Shown here: one piece after another, positions 7,997-16,015 of the stretch | Numbering within the stretch: the first letter of the stretch is position 1 | Layout of the letters: the number at the start of each line of letters is the position of its first letter | Source: an uncultured Clostridium sp. | Lineage (GTDB): Bacteria; Bacillota; Clostridia; Lachnospirales; Lachnospiraceae | Assembly (NCBI GenBank): GCA_900544905.1 | Contig: UQXF01000010.1 | Coordinates: 1-48,150 of the forward strand | DNA: 48,150 bases | Direction of reading: 5' to 3' | The notes under the pieces: model-generated | Databases searched by the model: none | The model's input: the letters and a program-made list of their open reading frames with translations, nothing else | Told to the model about the DNA's origin: nothing | Translations under genes and position numbers: made by a program

Positions 7997-8833
7997 ATGA
8001 GTACAGATGAAGAAAAAAAGGAAAATCTTATGGAACAGGAAACAGGAAAGGAACCGGAAGTTGAAACGCTGGAGGAAATGCAGAGGCGTCAGATTAAACA
8101 GGCACAAAAACGAAAAAGGGTTTGGCTATGTATTATTTTAGGCAGTATCCTGATTGCGCTGATTGTATTTTTGTTATATCAAAAATATATGGAACCTAAG
8201 AAAAGATTCAAAGAGTCAGTTAATGTATTAAAGGATGCCCAGACAGGCGATTCTGTTGTATTTGGTACATATGAGCAGGATAAGGTGGAGATGAATGGTG
8301 CGGAGGATATAGAGTGGATTGTGCTGGATAAGGAAGGCGATAAACTTTTATTATTAACCAGGTACTGCCTTTTGGGAAAATCTTATAACACAGAATATAC
8401 GTCTGTAACATGGGAAGACTGTTCTCTCAGAAAATGGTTGAACAGCACATTTATGGAAGCAGCATTTGATTCGTATGAACAGGATTTACTCTTGGCAGAG
8501 CCGCTTGTTAGTGATGATAATCCTGTCTATGGTACAGATGGTGGAAATGACACAGAAGATAAGGTTTTTTTGCTTTCAAATGAGGAGATAACACGGTATC
8601 TGCCAGGGGAAGAGGAGCGCAAGGCAGAGTCAACACCACAGGCTTTGTTAGATGGAGTGAATATGAGTATTTCTTATGGAACAACATGGTGGTGGACTCG
8701 TACTCCGGGGAATGTTGAAAATACAGCTATGGTGGTATCGCCCCAGGGGGAAATCAGCGAGTTTGGACATGAAACAATTTCAGGAGCAGGTGGTGTCCGC
8801 CTGGCTGTATGGATTGATTTGTCAGGGTTATAA
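7997..8833 (+). CDS. Membrane-anchored DUF6273-like protein
   Basis: A 278-residue protein starting at ATG 7997, chosen because AGGGAGG lies just upstream; the reading frame is open for 15 further codons but without a ribosome site. Residues 1-40 are charged and helical, 42-61 form one membrane segment (VWLCIILGSILIALIVFLL), and the rest lies outside. The outer domain starts GDSVVFGTYEQ and contains WEDCSLRKWLNSTFMEAAF, WWWTRTPG and a C-terminal GGVRLAVWI, the pattern I associate with DUF6273, whose function is unknown. It is divergent from an AraC-type regulator and 133 nt ahead of a two-component system. Confidence 0.8.
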   Translation: MSTDEEKKENLMEQETGKEPEVETLEEMQRRQIKQAQKRKRVWLCIILGSILIALIVFLLYQKYMEPKKRFKESVNVLKDAQTGDSVVFGTYEQDKVEMNGAEDIEWIVLDKEGDKLLLLTRYCLLGKSYNTEYTSVTWEDCSLRKWLNSTFMEAAFDSYEQDLLLAEPLVSDDNPVYGTDGGNDTEDKVFLLSNEEITRYLPGEEERKAESTPQALLDGVNMSISYGTTWWWTRTPGNVENTAMVVSPQGEISEFGHETISGAGGVRLAVWIDLSGL

Positions 8834-8913
8834 GCGGCTGCCGGAAAAGAAAGCTCTATGATAAACAATCAGAATAAAATCAGAGAGAAAATGTAGCTTT
8901 GGCGCCGGCGATT

Positions 8914-8922
8914 TGGTATAAT
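8914..8922 (+). promoter_or_regulatory. Extended -10 promoter of two-component system
   Basis: TGG-TATAAT, a perfect -10 with the TGn extension; no good -35 is present. The self-complementary CGCCGGCG lies just upstream (about 8903-8910). Transcription would start about 40 nt before the response regulator. Confidence 0.6.
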
Positions 8923-8966
8923 ACTATATCGTTAAAGGAAAACATGCGGTTAACAGGAGGAATTTG

Positions 8967-9644
8967 ATGCAGGATACAATTCTAATTGTGGATGATGAAA
9001 TAGAAATCCGTGAAATGTTAAAGCAGATATTTACGCTGGAAGGATATATGGTATATACCGCAAGGGATGGACAGGAGGCACTGGATAAGGTTTCTTCATT
9101 TTCGCCGGATATTATTCTGCTGGATATCAATATGCCGGAGATGGATGGCTATGAGGTGTGCAGCAGAATAAGGGAATATGTGGGCTGTCCGATTTTGTTT
9201 CTGACTGCCAGAATAGAGGATGAGGATAAGGTAAAGGGATTCCGTGCAGGAGGAGATGACTACATTGAAAAGCCCTTTAGTATGATGGAATTAAAGGAGC
9301 GGGTGGCAGCCCATCTGCGCAGGCAGAGGCGGCAGCAGCATTCCGAAAATATAGGGTTTACCGGAGTTTTTACCATATCCTATTCCGGAAGACAGGTGCT
9401 ATTTGGAAAAGAAACGGTTCCACTGACAAAAACAGAGTTTGAGATTGTGGAATTTTTAAGCCGGCATAAAAACCAGGTATTTACGAAGGAAACCATATAC
9501 GAAAGGTTATGGGGCTTTGAAAAGGATGGGGAGAGCAGTATTATTACAGAGCATATCAGAAGAATCCGTCAGAAGCTGAAAAAATATACAGAAGAAGTGA
9601 TGATAGAGACAGTCTGGGGAGTGGGATACCGATGGATAGGATAA
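8967..9644 (+). CDS. OmpR/PhoB-type response regulator
   Basis: A 225-residue DNA-binding response regulator. The receiver domain occupies residues 1-115 with acidic pocket DDE near the N-terminus, phospho-acceptor D53 (ILLDINMPEMDG) and K near EKPFS; a winged-helix C-terminal effector follows (PLTKTEFEIVEFLSRHKNQVFTKE split). ATG 8967 is preferred over the in-frame TTG at 8964 because it sits 6 nt after AGGAGG (8955-8960). The gene overlaps the sensor kinase by 13 nt, indicating one operon and coupled translation. Confidence 0.96.
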   Translation: MQDTILIVDDEIEIREMLKQIFTLEGYMVYTARDGQEALDKVSSFSPDIILLDINMPEMDGYEVCSRIREYVGCPILFLTARIEDEDKVKGFRAGGDDYIEKPFSMMELKERVAAHLRRQRRQQHSENIGFTGVFTISYSGRQVLFGKETVPLTKTEFEIVEFLSRHKNQVFTKETIYERLWGFEKDGESSIITEHIRRIRQKLKKYTEEVMIETVWGVGYRWIG

Positions 9645-10903
9645 ATGAAATAGCAGAGAAATGCAGAAAAATATTACGGACAGCTTCCCTGCGTAAAGCC
9701 ATGGCGTTGTATCTGGTTATGGCAGTCTTTATCACACTGATAGCTATGGGGATTACCTATGCGATATGTGAAAACTGGAAGGATATCATCCGTCAGGTGA
9801 ATGGAGTTGATGCAGACTATAATTATGTGGGGGATGGAAATTTTGTTATAAGCTTTGAAGCAAGTGGAGAAAGGGCAATGGTTGTCAGAGGAGAGGACAT
9901 GGCAACTCTCAGCCCAAAAGATACAAGGCTGTGGGGCGTCCTGAGTGCCATTGAAATTCTTTGCATTCCCATTTATTCTGTCGGGGCAATTATTTTAGTG
10001 TCTGTCATTTACTATCGGAACAAATTGAGGGAGCCAATCGCTTTACTGAAGACGGAAATGGACTGCATTAAGAAAAATGATTTGAGCTTTTGCTGTTTTT
10101 ACGACAGTGGGGATGAAATGGGGGATATCTGTCAATCCATGGATGGCATGAGGCAGGCGGTAATCAGTAATCAGCAGGCTGTGTGGGAGCTGATGGAGGA
10201 ACAGCGGATAATTAATGCGGCTTTTGCCCATGATTTGCGGACGCCTCTCACGGTAATTAATGGCTATGTGGAAATGCTGTTGGAATATTATCCGAAAGGG
10301 CAGGTAAGTGAAGAACAGTTATTGAACATGTTAACATTAATTCAGGGACAGACAGATTGGATGCGGATTTTTTCTGAAACCATGAAGGAGGTTCACGGCT
10401 TTGAAACTCTGGAGATTGAAAAGAAGAAGCATACGGAGCAGGAGTTAGAGAGGGAAATACGGAATATAGTTACCGGCTTAGAGAGGGATAATGCACCGGA
10501 TATCCATATATCCATGAAACCCGGTGATTCAGAATTATACTATGATGAAAATGTAGTGATGGAGGTTTTGGGAAATCTTTTATCCAATGCGTTGCGGTAT
10601 GGAAAGAAAAAAATAGAGATTTTAGCGGAAAAACAGGGAGAGAAGCTTTTTTTGTATGTCAGGGACGATGGCAGGGGCATGACAAAGGAGGAGCTTTATA
10701 AGGCAGACAGTCCCTATTATTCAGATAAGACAAAAAAAGGAGAAAAACAGAGCGGCGGTGATGATAGTGACAGGCAAAACGTGCATTTTGGTCTTGGACT
10801 CACTATCTGTAAGATTCTCTGTAAAAAGCATGGGGGCAGCCTGAGCTTTTGTAATAGTGTTGATGGGGGCGCCATCGTGTGTGCAGAATTTTTTGTTGGA
10901 TAA
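9632..10903 (+). CDS. Sensor histidine kinase, partner of the response regulator
   Basis: A 423-residue membrane kinase. Two membrane segments at about 24-46 and 107-130 flank an outside sensor loop of roughly 60 residues, followed by a HAMP-like linker. The dimerisation/phospho-acceptor helix carries H200 (AFAHDLRTPLTVINGYVEM); the ATPase domain has the N box (EVLGNLLSNALRYG), G1 box (VRDDGRGMT) and G2 box (FGLGLTICKILCKKHGG). The small loop suggests it senses envelope stress, an antimicrobial or another membrane-proximal signal. No BceAB-type transporter is adjacent, and no target is evident. Confidence 0.94.
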   Translation: MDRINEIAEKCRKILRTASLRKAMALYLVMAVFITLIAMGITYAICENWKDIIRQVNGVDADYNYVGDGNFVISFEASGERAMVVRGEDMATLSPKDTRLWGVLSAIEILCIPIYSVGAIILVSVIYYRNKLREPIALLKTEMDCIKKNDLSFCCFYDSGDEMGDICQSMDGMRQAVISNQQAVWELMEEQRIINAAFAHDLRTPLTVINGYVEMLLEYYPKGQVSEEQLLNMLTLIQGQTDWMRIFSETMKEVHGFETLEIEKKKHTEQELEREIRNIVTGLERDNAPDIHISMKPGDSELYYDENVVMEVLGNLLSNALRYGKKKIEILAEKQGEKLFLYVRDDGRGMTKEELYKADSPYYSDKTKKGEKQSGGDDSDRQNVHFGLGLTICKILCKKHGGSLSFCNSVDGGAIVCAEFFVG

Positions 10904-10921
10904 TATAGTAAGGGGAAATTT

Positions 10922-10962
10922 AAAAGTATGCTATTGACCTGCGAATAAAAGCATGCTATTAT
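10922..10962 (+). promoter_or_regulatory. marR-type promoter with repeated operator-like motif
   Basis: TTGACC (10934-10939), 17-bp spacer, TATTAT (10957-10962). AAAAGTATGC (10922-10931) and AAAAGCATGC (10947-10956) flank and enter the promoter, 25 bp apart; each is followed by TATT. A related AAAAGCTTGC lies on the minus strand at 11535-11544 before the MATE gene. This fits autoregulation by the MarR protein. Confidence 0.6.
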
Positions 10963-10982
10963 TATAACAGGGAGATGATAGG

Positions 10983-11408
10983 ATGGATATGAAGGATTCC
11001 TGTGGACTGTTGATTAAGCAGATACATACCACATTGGAGAAAAATGCTAATAACACATTACGGGCAGACGGTCTCACCTCAGCCCAGGTTGCTGTTATGA
11101 TGGAACTTGAGGGACGCAGTGAACAGTGCATGACCTTAAAAGAGCTGGAAAGGGAGCTGATGCTTGCACAGTCCACAATTGCCGGAACTGTGGCAAGGCT
11201 GGCAGCTAAGGGTCTGGTATCATACAGTGATTCCCCTGAGGATAAGCGTATCAAATGGGTGCATTTAACCGAAGCGGGTGAAGAATGCTGCCGGAAGGCT
11301 GCGAAGCGTATGGATGCCGCAGAGGAAGAACTGCTTTCAGGGCTCACAGATACGGAGAGGGAAAGCTTTATCAGTCTGCTTAAAAAAGTGGGTAAGGCTT
11401 TCAAATAA
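10983..11408 (+). CDS. MarR family transcriptional regulator
   Basis: A 141-residue winged-helix repressor of normal MarR length. The central HTH (MTLKELERELMLAQSTIAGTVARLAAKGLV) and wing (DKRIKWVHLTEAGEE) are clear, with helical dimerisation segments at both ends. GGGAGATGATAGG lies upstream of the ATG. The next gene in the same direction is a MATE exporter, the usual arrangement for a drug-responsive repressor controlling its own gene and an efflux pump. The inducing ligand cannot be predicted. Confidence 0.93.
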   Translation: MDMKDSCGLLIKQIHTTLEKNANNTLRADGLTSAQVAVMMELEGRSEQCMTLKELERELMLAQSTIAGTVARLAAKGLVSYSDSPEDKRIKWVHLTEAGEECCRKAAKRMDAAEEELLSGLTDTERESFISLLKKVGKAFK

Positions 11409-11433
11409 GATGTCCGGATATGGACAATTTATT

Positions 11434-11493
11434 CCCGCGAGCAATGAGTCAGGCGGACATGCTCGCATGTCCATTTGACGAATGCCGCGAGGG
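11434..11493. repeat. 60-nt imperfect palindromic element between marR-type gene and MATE
   Basis: The arms CCCGCGAGCAATGAGTC... and ...GACGAATGCCGCGAGGG fold back on each other. The core GGACATGC (11455-11462), TC, GCATGTCC (11465-11472) is perfect; outward the pairing is broken by mismatches. A competing pairing GCGAGCA (11437-11443) with TGCTCGC (11460-11466) is also possible. No T-run follows, so it is not a standard terminator. It resembles REP-type intergenic palindromes. Only one copy is visible in the window. Confidence 0.6.
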
Positions 11494-11526
11494 TGGTTAT
11501 TAACTTTAGATATATCAATCGCAAAC

Positions 11527-11548
11527 TATTAAATGCAAGCTTTTAATA
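11527..11548. promoter_or_regulatory. Inverted repeat upstream of MATE gene, candidate MarR operator
   Basis: TATTAAA (11527-11533) and TTTAATA (11542-11548) form a perfect inverted repeat with an 8-bp spacer, ending directly at the AAAGGAGG ribosome site of the MATE gene. The element includes AAAAGCTTGC on the minus strand, nearly the same as the two motifs in the marR promoter. Confidence 0.45.
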
Positions 11549-11563
11549 AAGGAGGAAATGACT

Positions 11564-12928
11564 ATGGACAATTCTTTAGAAAAATACAACACGATGCCGG
11601 TGGGAACGGCAGTAATAAAAAATACCCTTCCTGCGGTGGCGGCGATGCTTATGACACTGATTTATAATCTGGCGGATACATTTTTCATAGGGCAGACCCA
11701 TGATGCATATCAGGTTGCCGCCGTTTCGCTGGCAACACCAATCTTCTTGATTTTTATGGCGGTGGGTTCTATTTTTGGAATTGGTGGTACTTCTGTAATT
11801 TCCAGAGCCATTGGTGAAGGTCGGAAAGAGTATGCAAAAAAAGTATGTGCATTTTGTATGTGGAGCTGCGTGTTTGCAGGTGTACTGCTTTCTGCCTGTA
11901 TTTTAATGTTTATGGAGCCTCTGCTCAGGGTGATAGGTGCCAGTGCTGATACATGGGAGTTTACAAAAACATATCTTACGATTGTCAGCTTCTGCGGACC
12001 CTTCGCTTTGATTTCAAGCTGCTTTTCTAACGTGCTCAGGGCAGAGGGACAGGCAAACAAGGCAATGACAGGACAGATTATCGGTAATGTCCTAAATATA
12101 GTTTTGGATGCGGTTCTGATTATGGTGTTCCATCTGGATATTGTAGGCTGTGCCCTGGCAACATTGCTTGGTGAAACCGCAGGCGCCCTCTATTATATTG
12201 CTTATTTTCTGAGGGGAAAATCATCACTGTCGGTAAACATTAAGGACTTTTCGGTAAAAGATAAAATTGCATCCGGTGTGCTTGCAATTGGTATACCAGC
12301 TGCCCTGGCTTCCATTCTTATGAGCGTGGCATCTGTTATCATGAATGCATTGATGGCGGAATATGGGGATATGGCAGTTGCCGGTATCGGTGTTGCAATG
12401 AAGATTGTTATGATTACGGGTATGGTATCCATGGGAATCGGACAGGGAGTACAGCCGCTTCTGGGCTTCTGCGTGGGAGCGAAGGATTATACCAGATTTA
12501 AGCAGTATATGAAATTTTCCCTTGTATTCGCTACGCTTCTGGGGGTAGTGCTGACATTGCTGTGTTATCTGTTTACAGGGCAGATTGTAAGTGTATTTTT
12601 AACGGATGAGAGTGCATACGACTATGCCTTGAAATTTGCAAGGCTCTTGCTGGTGACAGGACCGGTATTCGGAATATATTATGTGCTTTCCAATGCTTTA
12701 CAGGCTATGGGTGCTGCGGTTTCTTCGTTGATTGTCAATGTGTCAAGACAGGGACTGGTGTATATTCCGGCACTGTTTTTCTTCCGGGCGTTGCTGGGAG
12801 CAGATGGTCTTGCACTTGCCCAGCCGGCGGCAGATATGGTATCCCTGATTTTGGGAATTGTGATGTATTTATTTATATCCAAGAGAACATTTAGAAAACA
12901 AAATACTGTTGAAATGGGATTGGATTAG
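11564..12928 (+). CDS. MATE family exporter under likely MarR control
   Basis: A 454-residue polytopic exporter of the MATE superfamily (TAVIKNTLPAVAAMLMTLIYNLADTFFIG split at the N-terminus; VAGIGVAMKIVMITGMVSMGIGQGVQPLLG in the second half). The start at 11564 is preferred over the in-frame ATG at 11558 because GGAGG (11551-11555) is 8 nt away rather than 2. It is a different subtype from the MATE gene at 1382. Placement after a MarR regulator with shared operator-like motifs suggests induced export of a toxic compound. Confidence 0.92.
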   Translation: MDNSLEKYNTMPVGTAVIKNTLPAVAAMLMTLIYNLADTFFIGQTHDAYQVAAVSLATPIFLIFMAVGSIFGIGGTSVISRAIGEGRKEYAKKVCAFCMWSCVFAGVLLSACILMFMEPLLRVIGASADTWEFTKTYLTIVSFCGPFALISSCFSNVLRAEGQANKAMTGQIIGNVLNIVLDAVLIMVFHLDIVGCALATLLGETAGALYYIAYFLRGKSSLSVNIKDFSVKDKIASGVLAIGIPAALASILMSVASVIMNALMAEYGDMAVAGIGVAMKIVMITGMVSMGIGQGVQPLLGFCVGAKDYTRFKQYMKFSLVFATLLGVVLTLLCYLFTGQIVSVFLTDESAYDYALKFARLLLVTGPVFGIYYVLSNALQAMGAAVSSLIVNVSRQGLVYIPALFFFRALLGADGLALAQPAADMVSLILGIVMYLFISKRTFRKQNTVEMGLD

Positions 12929-12962
12929 AAAAATGTAAAGTTCTATATAAATATATTTGTTA

Positions 12963-12990
12963 AAAACCTGGAGTTATATCCGGGTTTTTA
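12963..12990 (+). terminator. Terminator after MATE gene
   Basis: AAAACCTGG (12963-12971) pairs with CCGGGTTTT (12980-12988) including one G-U, followed by further T. Confidence 0.75.
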
Positions 12991-13050
12991 TTATGCAAAA
13001 GAGTATTAATTTATATGAAAAAATACTCGGATATTCGTACATATTAAGTT

Positions 13051-13079
13051 TTGATTCGTTATTATATAATTGTTATACT
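13051..13079 (+). promoter_or_regulatory. Promoter of small hypothetical gene
   Basis: TTGATT, 17-bp spacer, TATACT, placed 24 bp before the ATG at 13104. Confidence 0.65.
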
Positions 13080-13103
13080 TAGATAAAAGGAGTAACAAAG
13101 CTT

Positions 13104-13424
13104 ATGAAGTTCACAATAGAAATATTTGAAAAGGCTGTTATGCAGTGTGATGAAAATATCAGCTTTCCCATACGGGAACCCTATGAGGAAAGAATAAATA
13201 ACGTATTAGATGAGGCGGTAAAAAAGGATAAAAAGTACCAGAGATTGAATCGGAGGACCCGTAAAAAAATAGGGGAAATAGATAAAATAGAACTTAATAA
13301 AGAAGAATGGCTCATTATTGATAATGCATTGTCCGGGATAAATGAAAGAAGTGCGGAATATGGAAGAATCGCATATAGACAGGGCTTTATGGATGCGGTG
13401 AATTTCTTTAGGAAGAATAAATAA
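13104..13424 (+). CDS. Small helical protein of unknown function
   Basis: A 106-residue soluble protein, highly charged and mostly helical by composition, with an AAAGGAG ribosome site and its own promoter. The C-terminal YGRIAYRQGFMDAVNFF motif resembles small Lachnospiraceae proteins that I recall as DUF6809-like, but I cannot verify that. There is no Cys, no membrane segment and no catalytic motif. It is the last gene before the second Rpn-type nuclease, whose promoter -35 begins 16 nt after its stop. A function cannot be assigned. Confidence 0.75.
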   Translation: MKFTIEIFEKAVMQCDENISFPIREPYEERINNVLDEAVKKDKKYQRLNRRTRKKIGEIDKIELNKEEWLIIDNALSGINERSAEYGRIAYRQGFMDAVNFFRKNK

Positions 13425-13440
13425 TCCGGCACAGGATATC

Positions 13441-13469
13441 TTGTCAAATCTCTATGAATCATATAAAAT
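13441..13469 (+). promoter_or_regulatory. Promoter of second Rpn-type nuclease gene
   Basis: TTGTCA, 17-bp spacer, TAAAAT. The block that follows (13465-13500) aligns with 4115-4150 of the first copy: both read AAAATAAAnntGTTCATAn, then TTGGAG and GAAAGGAG. Confidence 0.65.
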
Positions 13470-13503
13470 AAAGGTGTTCATACTTGGAGAGGAAAGGAGT
13501 TTT

Positions 13504-13533
13504 ATGATTCTTAGACTTCTCCATAAGCCCTAG
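13504..13533 (+). CDS. Nine-codon leader ORF before second Rpn gene
   Basis: ATG at 13504 follows GGAAAGGAG (13491-13499) and encodes MILRLLHKP, then TAG at 13531-13533. Length, strong ribosome site and terminal Pro match the leader of the first copy; the other residues do not. The last base of the stop codon is the first base of the hairpin that hides the nuclease ribosome site. Confidence 0.55.
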   Translation: MILRLLHKP

Positions 13534-13575
13534 TATACCTTTTTCACTGGAAGGAAACAAAAGAAAGGGGTATAC
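13533..13575 (+). promoter_or_regulatory. Hairpin sequestering the second Rpn Shine-Dalgarno
   Basis: GTATACCTTTTTC (13533-13545) pairs along its whole length with GAAAGGGGTATAC (13563-13575), 13 pairs with two G-U, loop 17 nt. The 3' arm contains the AAAGGGG ribosome site of the gene starting at 13578. The stem shares little sequence with the hairpin at 4188-4224, yet the architecture is the same. Confidence 0.65.
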
Positions 13576-13577
13576 AT

Positions 13578-14549
13578 ATGGGTAATAAGGAAACGATTAT
13601 TATTGATTATCTGTCACAGCCGGAGGTATTTGCAGAATTATTTAATGGATATGTGTTTGGAGGAAAGCAGGTCATCCAGCCGGAGGATTTGCATGAAACA
13701 GATGGCAGGCTCCGGTTTCTTCTGACGGATATGGAATCGAAAGGCAAAAAGAGTACCTATGAGGTAATAAAGCGGGAACGGGATATTGTCAGAGAAGTAA
13801 TTGTAGGAGGACGGACAGCTCGACTGGCGGTATTTGGCGTTGAACATCAAAGTGAGATTGATTATTCCATGGTATTGCGGACATTAACTTACGATACACT
13901 GGAATATCTCAAACAGGCAAAAGCAATTGAGCGGGAACACAGACGAAAACGGGACGTTAAAGGCAGGGAGTTTTTGTCTGGTTTTAAAAAAGAAGATGAA
14001 CTGCTGCCCACTATTACTATTGTGTTTTACACAGGAAAAGAGAGGTGGGATGCAGCCAGGGATTTAAAAGGGTTATTCGGTGCTTCGCCTTATCTGGAGG
14101 AAATGCTGCCCTTTATGGTTGCAGCTCCACTTAATCTCATCAGTGTTTATGATGTGGAAGATACCACAAAGTATCATGGAAGTCTTAAAAAGGTCTTTGA
14201 CCTGCTTCGGTATACGGAGGATAAGGATGCCATGTCAGAATATCTGGACAGTCATGCGGAAGCATATTCCAGATTGGATGAGGCAACAGCAAGAATGGTG
14301 GCATTTTTATTGAATCTGGATTTATCGGATGAAGAGGAAATGCAGTTGAAGGAAGGAGGGCTTGATATGTGTAAGGCATTGGAGGATATGAAGAAAGAGG
14401 CGGAAGAGAAGGGCATGTTAGCAGGAGAAATAAGAGGAAAAGAAAAGATTATACTATCCATGCTTGGTAAAGGTATGAGCTGTGAGGAGGTCTCTTCCCT
14501 TACAGATGTACCCTTGGAACGGGTTACACAGATTGCTGCAATGGAGTAA
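13578..14549 (+). CDS. Rpn-family recombination-promoting nuclease / PDDEXK transposase-like protein, copy 2
   Basis: A 323-residue paralogue of the protein at 4231. The shared core includes DYLSQPE at residue 10, LFNG at 21, RERDIVREV with D69, and E89-H-Q91 in VEHQSEIDYSMVLR, so the predicted metal-binding nuclease residues are intact. TITIVFYTGKERWDA and SLTDVPLERVTQIAAME at the C-terminus also match family features. The stop codon is followed immediately by the ATG of an acetyltransferase gene, so the two may be co-translated. The family is linked to recombination and, in some members, defence; which role applies here is open. Confidence 0.88.
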   Translation: MGNKETIIIDYLSQPEVFAELFNGYVFGGKQVIQPEDLHETDGRLRFLLTDMESKGKKSTYEVIKRERDIVREVIVGGRTARLAVFGVEHQSEIDYSMVLRTLTYDTLEYLKQAKAIEREHRRKRDVKGREFLSGFKKEDELLPTITIVFYTGKERWDAARDLKGLFGASPYLEEMLPFMVAAPLNLISVYDVEDTTKYHGSLKKVFDLLRYTEDKDAMSEYLDSHAEAYSRLDEATARMVAFLLNLDLSDEEEMQLKEGGLDMCKALEDMKKEAEEKGMLAGEIRGKEKIILSMLGKGMSCEEVSSLTDVPLERVTQIAAME

Positions 14550-14972
14550 ATGCATATGGAAATTAAGACATATAAATACATTCCGGAAGCTGCAAAGAAG
14601 ATTCGCAAAGATGTTTTTGTCAGGGAGCAGGGATTTGAATATGAATTTGATGATATTGACAATGTGGCAGTTCATCTTGTCATGTATGAAGCAGGGACAC
14701 CTGTTGCAACCTGCCGTATCTACTGGAATGAGGGGAAACACACATACATAGTTGGAAGAATTGCAGTTGTTTTGGCTTACAGGGGCAGACATGCAGGGGC
14801 TGAACTGCTGCAGGAGGCTGAAAAACAGGTCAGGGTCTTAGGGGGCAGGACACTGTATCTTCATGCACAGTGCAGGGCTTCGGAATTTTATGAAAAGCAG
14901 GGATACCAGGAGACAGGTGACATTGGATTGGAGGAGGACTGTCCTCATATCTGGATGTATAAGCGGTTGTAA
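14550..14972 (+). CDS. GNAT family N-acetyltransferase
   Basis: A 140-residue acetyl-CoA-dependent acyltransferase of the small ElaA-like type. The core shows RKDVFVREQGFEYE near residue 20, the beta-4/acetyl-CoA loop VGRIAVVLAYRGRHAGAELL near residue 70, and LHAQCRASEFYEKQGY near residue 105. The substrate is not predictable. The ATG at 14550 abuts the nuclease stop. A second in-frame ATG at 14556 sits better relative to GGAG (14543-14546), so the protein may be two residues shorter. A terminator follows, making nuclease plus acetyltransferase a two-gene unit. Confidence 0.9.
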   Translation: MHMEIKTYKYIPEAAKKIRKDVFVREQGFEYEFDDIDNVAVHLVMYEAGTPVATCRIYWNEGKHTYIVGRIAVVLAYRGRHAGAELLQEAEKQVRVLGGRTLYLHAQCRASEFYEKQGYQETGDIGLEEDCPHIWMYKRL

Positions 14973-14986
14973 AAGCAAATTATATG

Positions 14987-15026
14987 GAGATTGCCGGGAA
15001 AATTCCGGCAGTCTCTAATTTTTTTA
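14987..15026 (+). terminator. Rho-independent terminator of Rpn2-acetyltransferase unit
   Basis: GAGATTGCCGG (14987-14997) pairs with CCGGCAGTCTC (15005-15015), 11 pairs with one G-U, followed by TAATTTTTTT. Confidence 0.92.
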
Positions 15027-15118
15027 CCTTTGTAGATAAATTATAGGGAATTATATTGTATCTTAATCCTGTAAGTGATTGTGAAACACTTTTAATTACG
15101 GATTTGAAAGGAGAAAAA

Positions 15119-16015
15119 ATGGGAACAGAAATATGGTTGGAAGACGTGAATAAATTTTATGGCTCAAAGCAGGCGCTTAAGGACATTAATCTTACAATTC
15201 CACAGGGAATGTTTGGTCTGCTTGGCAGGAATGGAGCCGGAAAGACGACACTGATGAAGGTGATTGCAACATTATTGCCGGAGAGCAGTGGAGAGATTGA
15301 TGTTTGTGGAGTCCCGATTAAAAATGCAGGAAAAATCAGGGAGATGACAGGATATCTGCCACAGGATTTTTCCATGTACGGGAATATGACGGTGTATGAG
15401 GCAATGGATTATCTTGGCGTGTTGTCGGGACTGTCCAAGGCAGAGAGAAAGAAACGGATACCGGTTCTTCTTGAAAGAGTGAATCTGCAAAATAATCACC
15501 ACACAAAGGTAAAGGCAATGTCTGGCGGTATGCGGAGAAGGCTGGGAATTGCGCAGGCAATCCTGCATGACCCGAAAGTACTTATTGTGGATGAACCTAC
15601 CGCAGGACTTGACCCGGAGGAAAGAGTGCGTTTCCGGAATCTTTTGTGTGAAATTGCGGAGGAGCGGATTGTCATTTTGTCTACCCACATTGTAGGGGAT
15701 ATTGAGGCAACCTGTGAAAATATCGCCATAATGGATGCGGGAGAAATTATATTCAAGGGAACGGTTTCTGAACTGATATCCCTGGCAGAGGGCAACATTT
15801 ATACTGCCGATATATCCCGGATGGAGCTTGAAAAGGTAAAATCGGAGTATCTGGTGACCGGTATGCTTACCCAGGGAAATCACGTAACTGTGCGTTTCCT
15901 TTTGAAAAACCCTGTACAGAATCTGTTTGAGGGTGCCAGGGCATGCGAAGTTAATGTGGAGGATGCCTATATGTATCTGATGTATCGGGAGAGGGGGGAC
16001 GCTTCATGTTTTTAA
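15119..16015 (+). CDS. ABC transporter ATP-binding protein
   Basis: A 298-residue ATPase of the drug/lantibiotic-exporter (CcmA) type. Walker A GRNGAGKTT near residue 40, signature MSGGMRRRLG near 137, Walker B VLIVDEPTAGLDP near 156 and the switch STH near 193 are intact. ATG 15119 was chosen because AAAGGAG sits 5 nt upstream; the frame is open 21 codons further but has only a TTG there. It overlaps the next permease gene by 10 nt. The cargo is unknown; no lantibiotic or immunity genes are nearby. Confidence 0.93.
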   Translation: MGTEIWLEDVNKFYGSKQALKDINLTIPQGMFGLLGRNGAGKTTLMKVIATLLPESSGEIDVCGVPIKNAGKIREMTGYLPQDFSMYGNMTVYEAMDYLGVLSGLSKAERKKRIPVLLERVNLQNNHHTKVKAMSGGMRRRLGIAQAILHDPKVLIVDEPTAGLDPEERVRFRNLLCEIAEERIVILSTHIVGDIEATCENIAIMDAGEIIFKGTVSELISLAEGNIYTADISRMELEKVKSEYLVTGMLTQGNHVTVRFLLKNPVQNLFEGARACEVNVEDAYMYLMYRERGDASCF

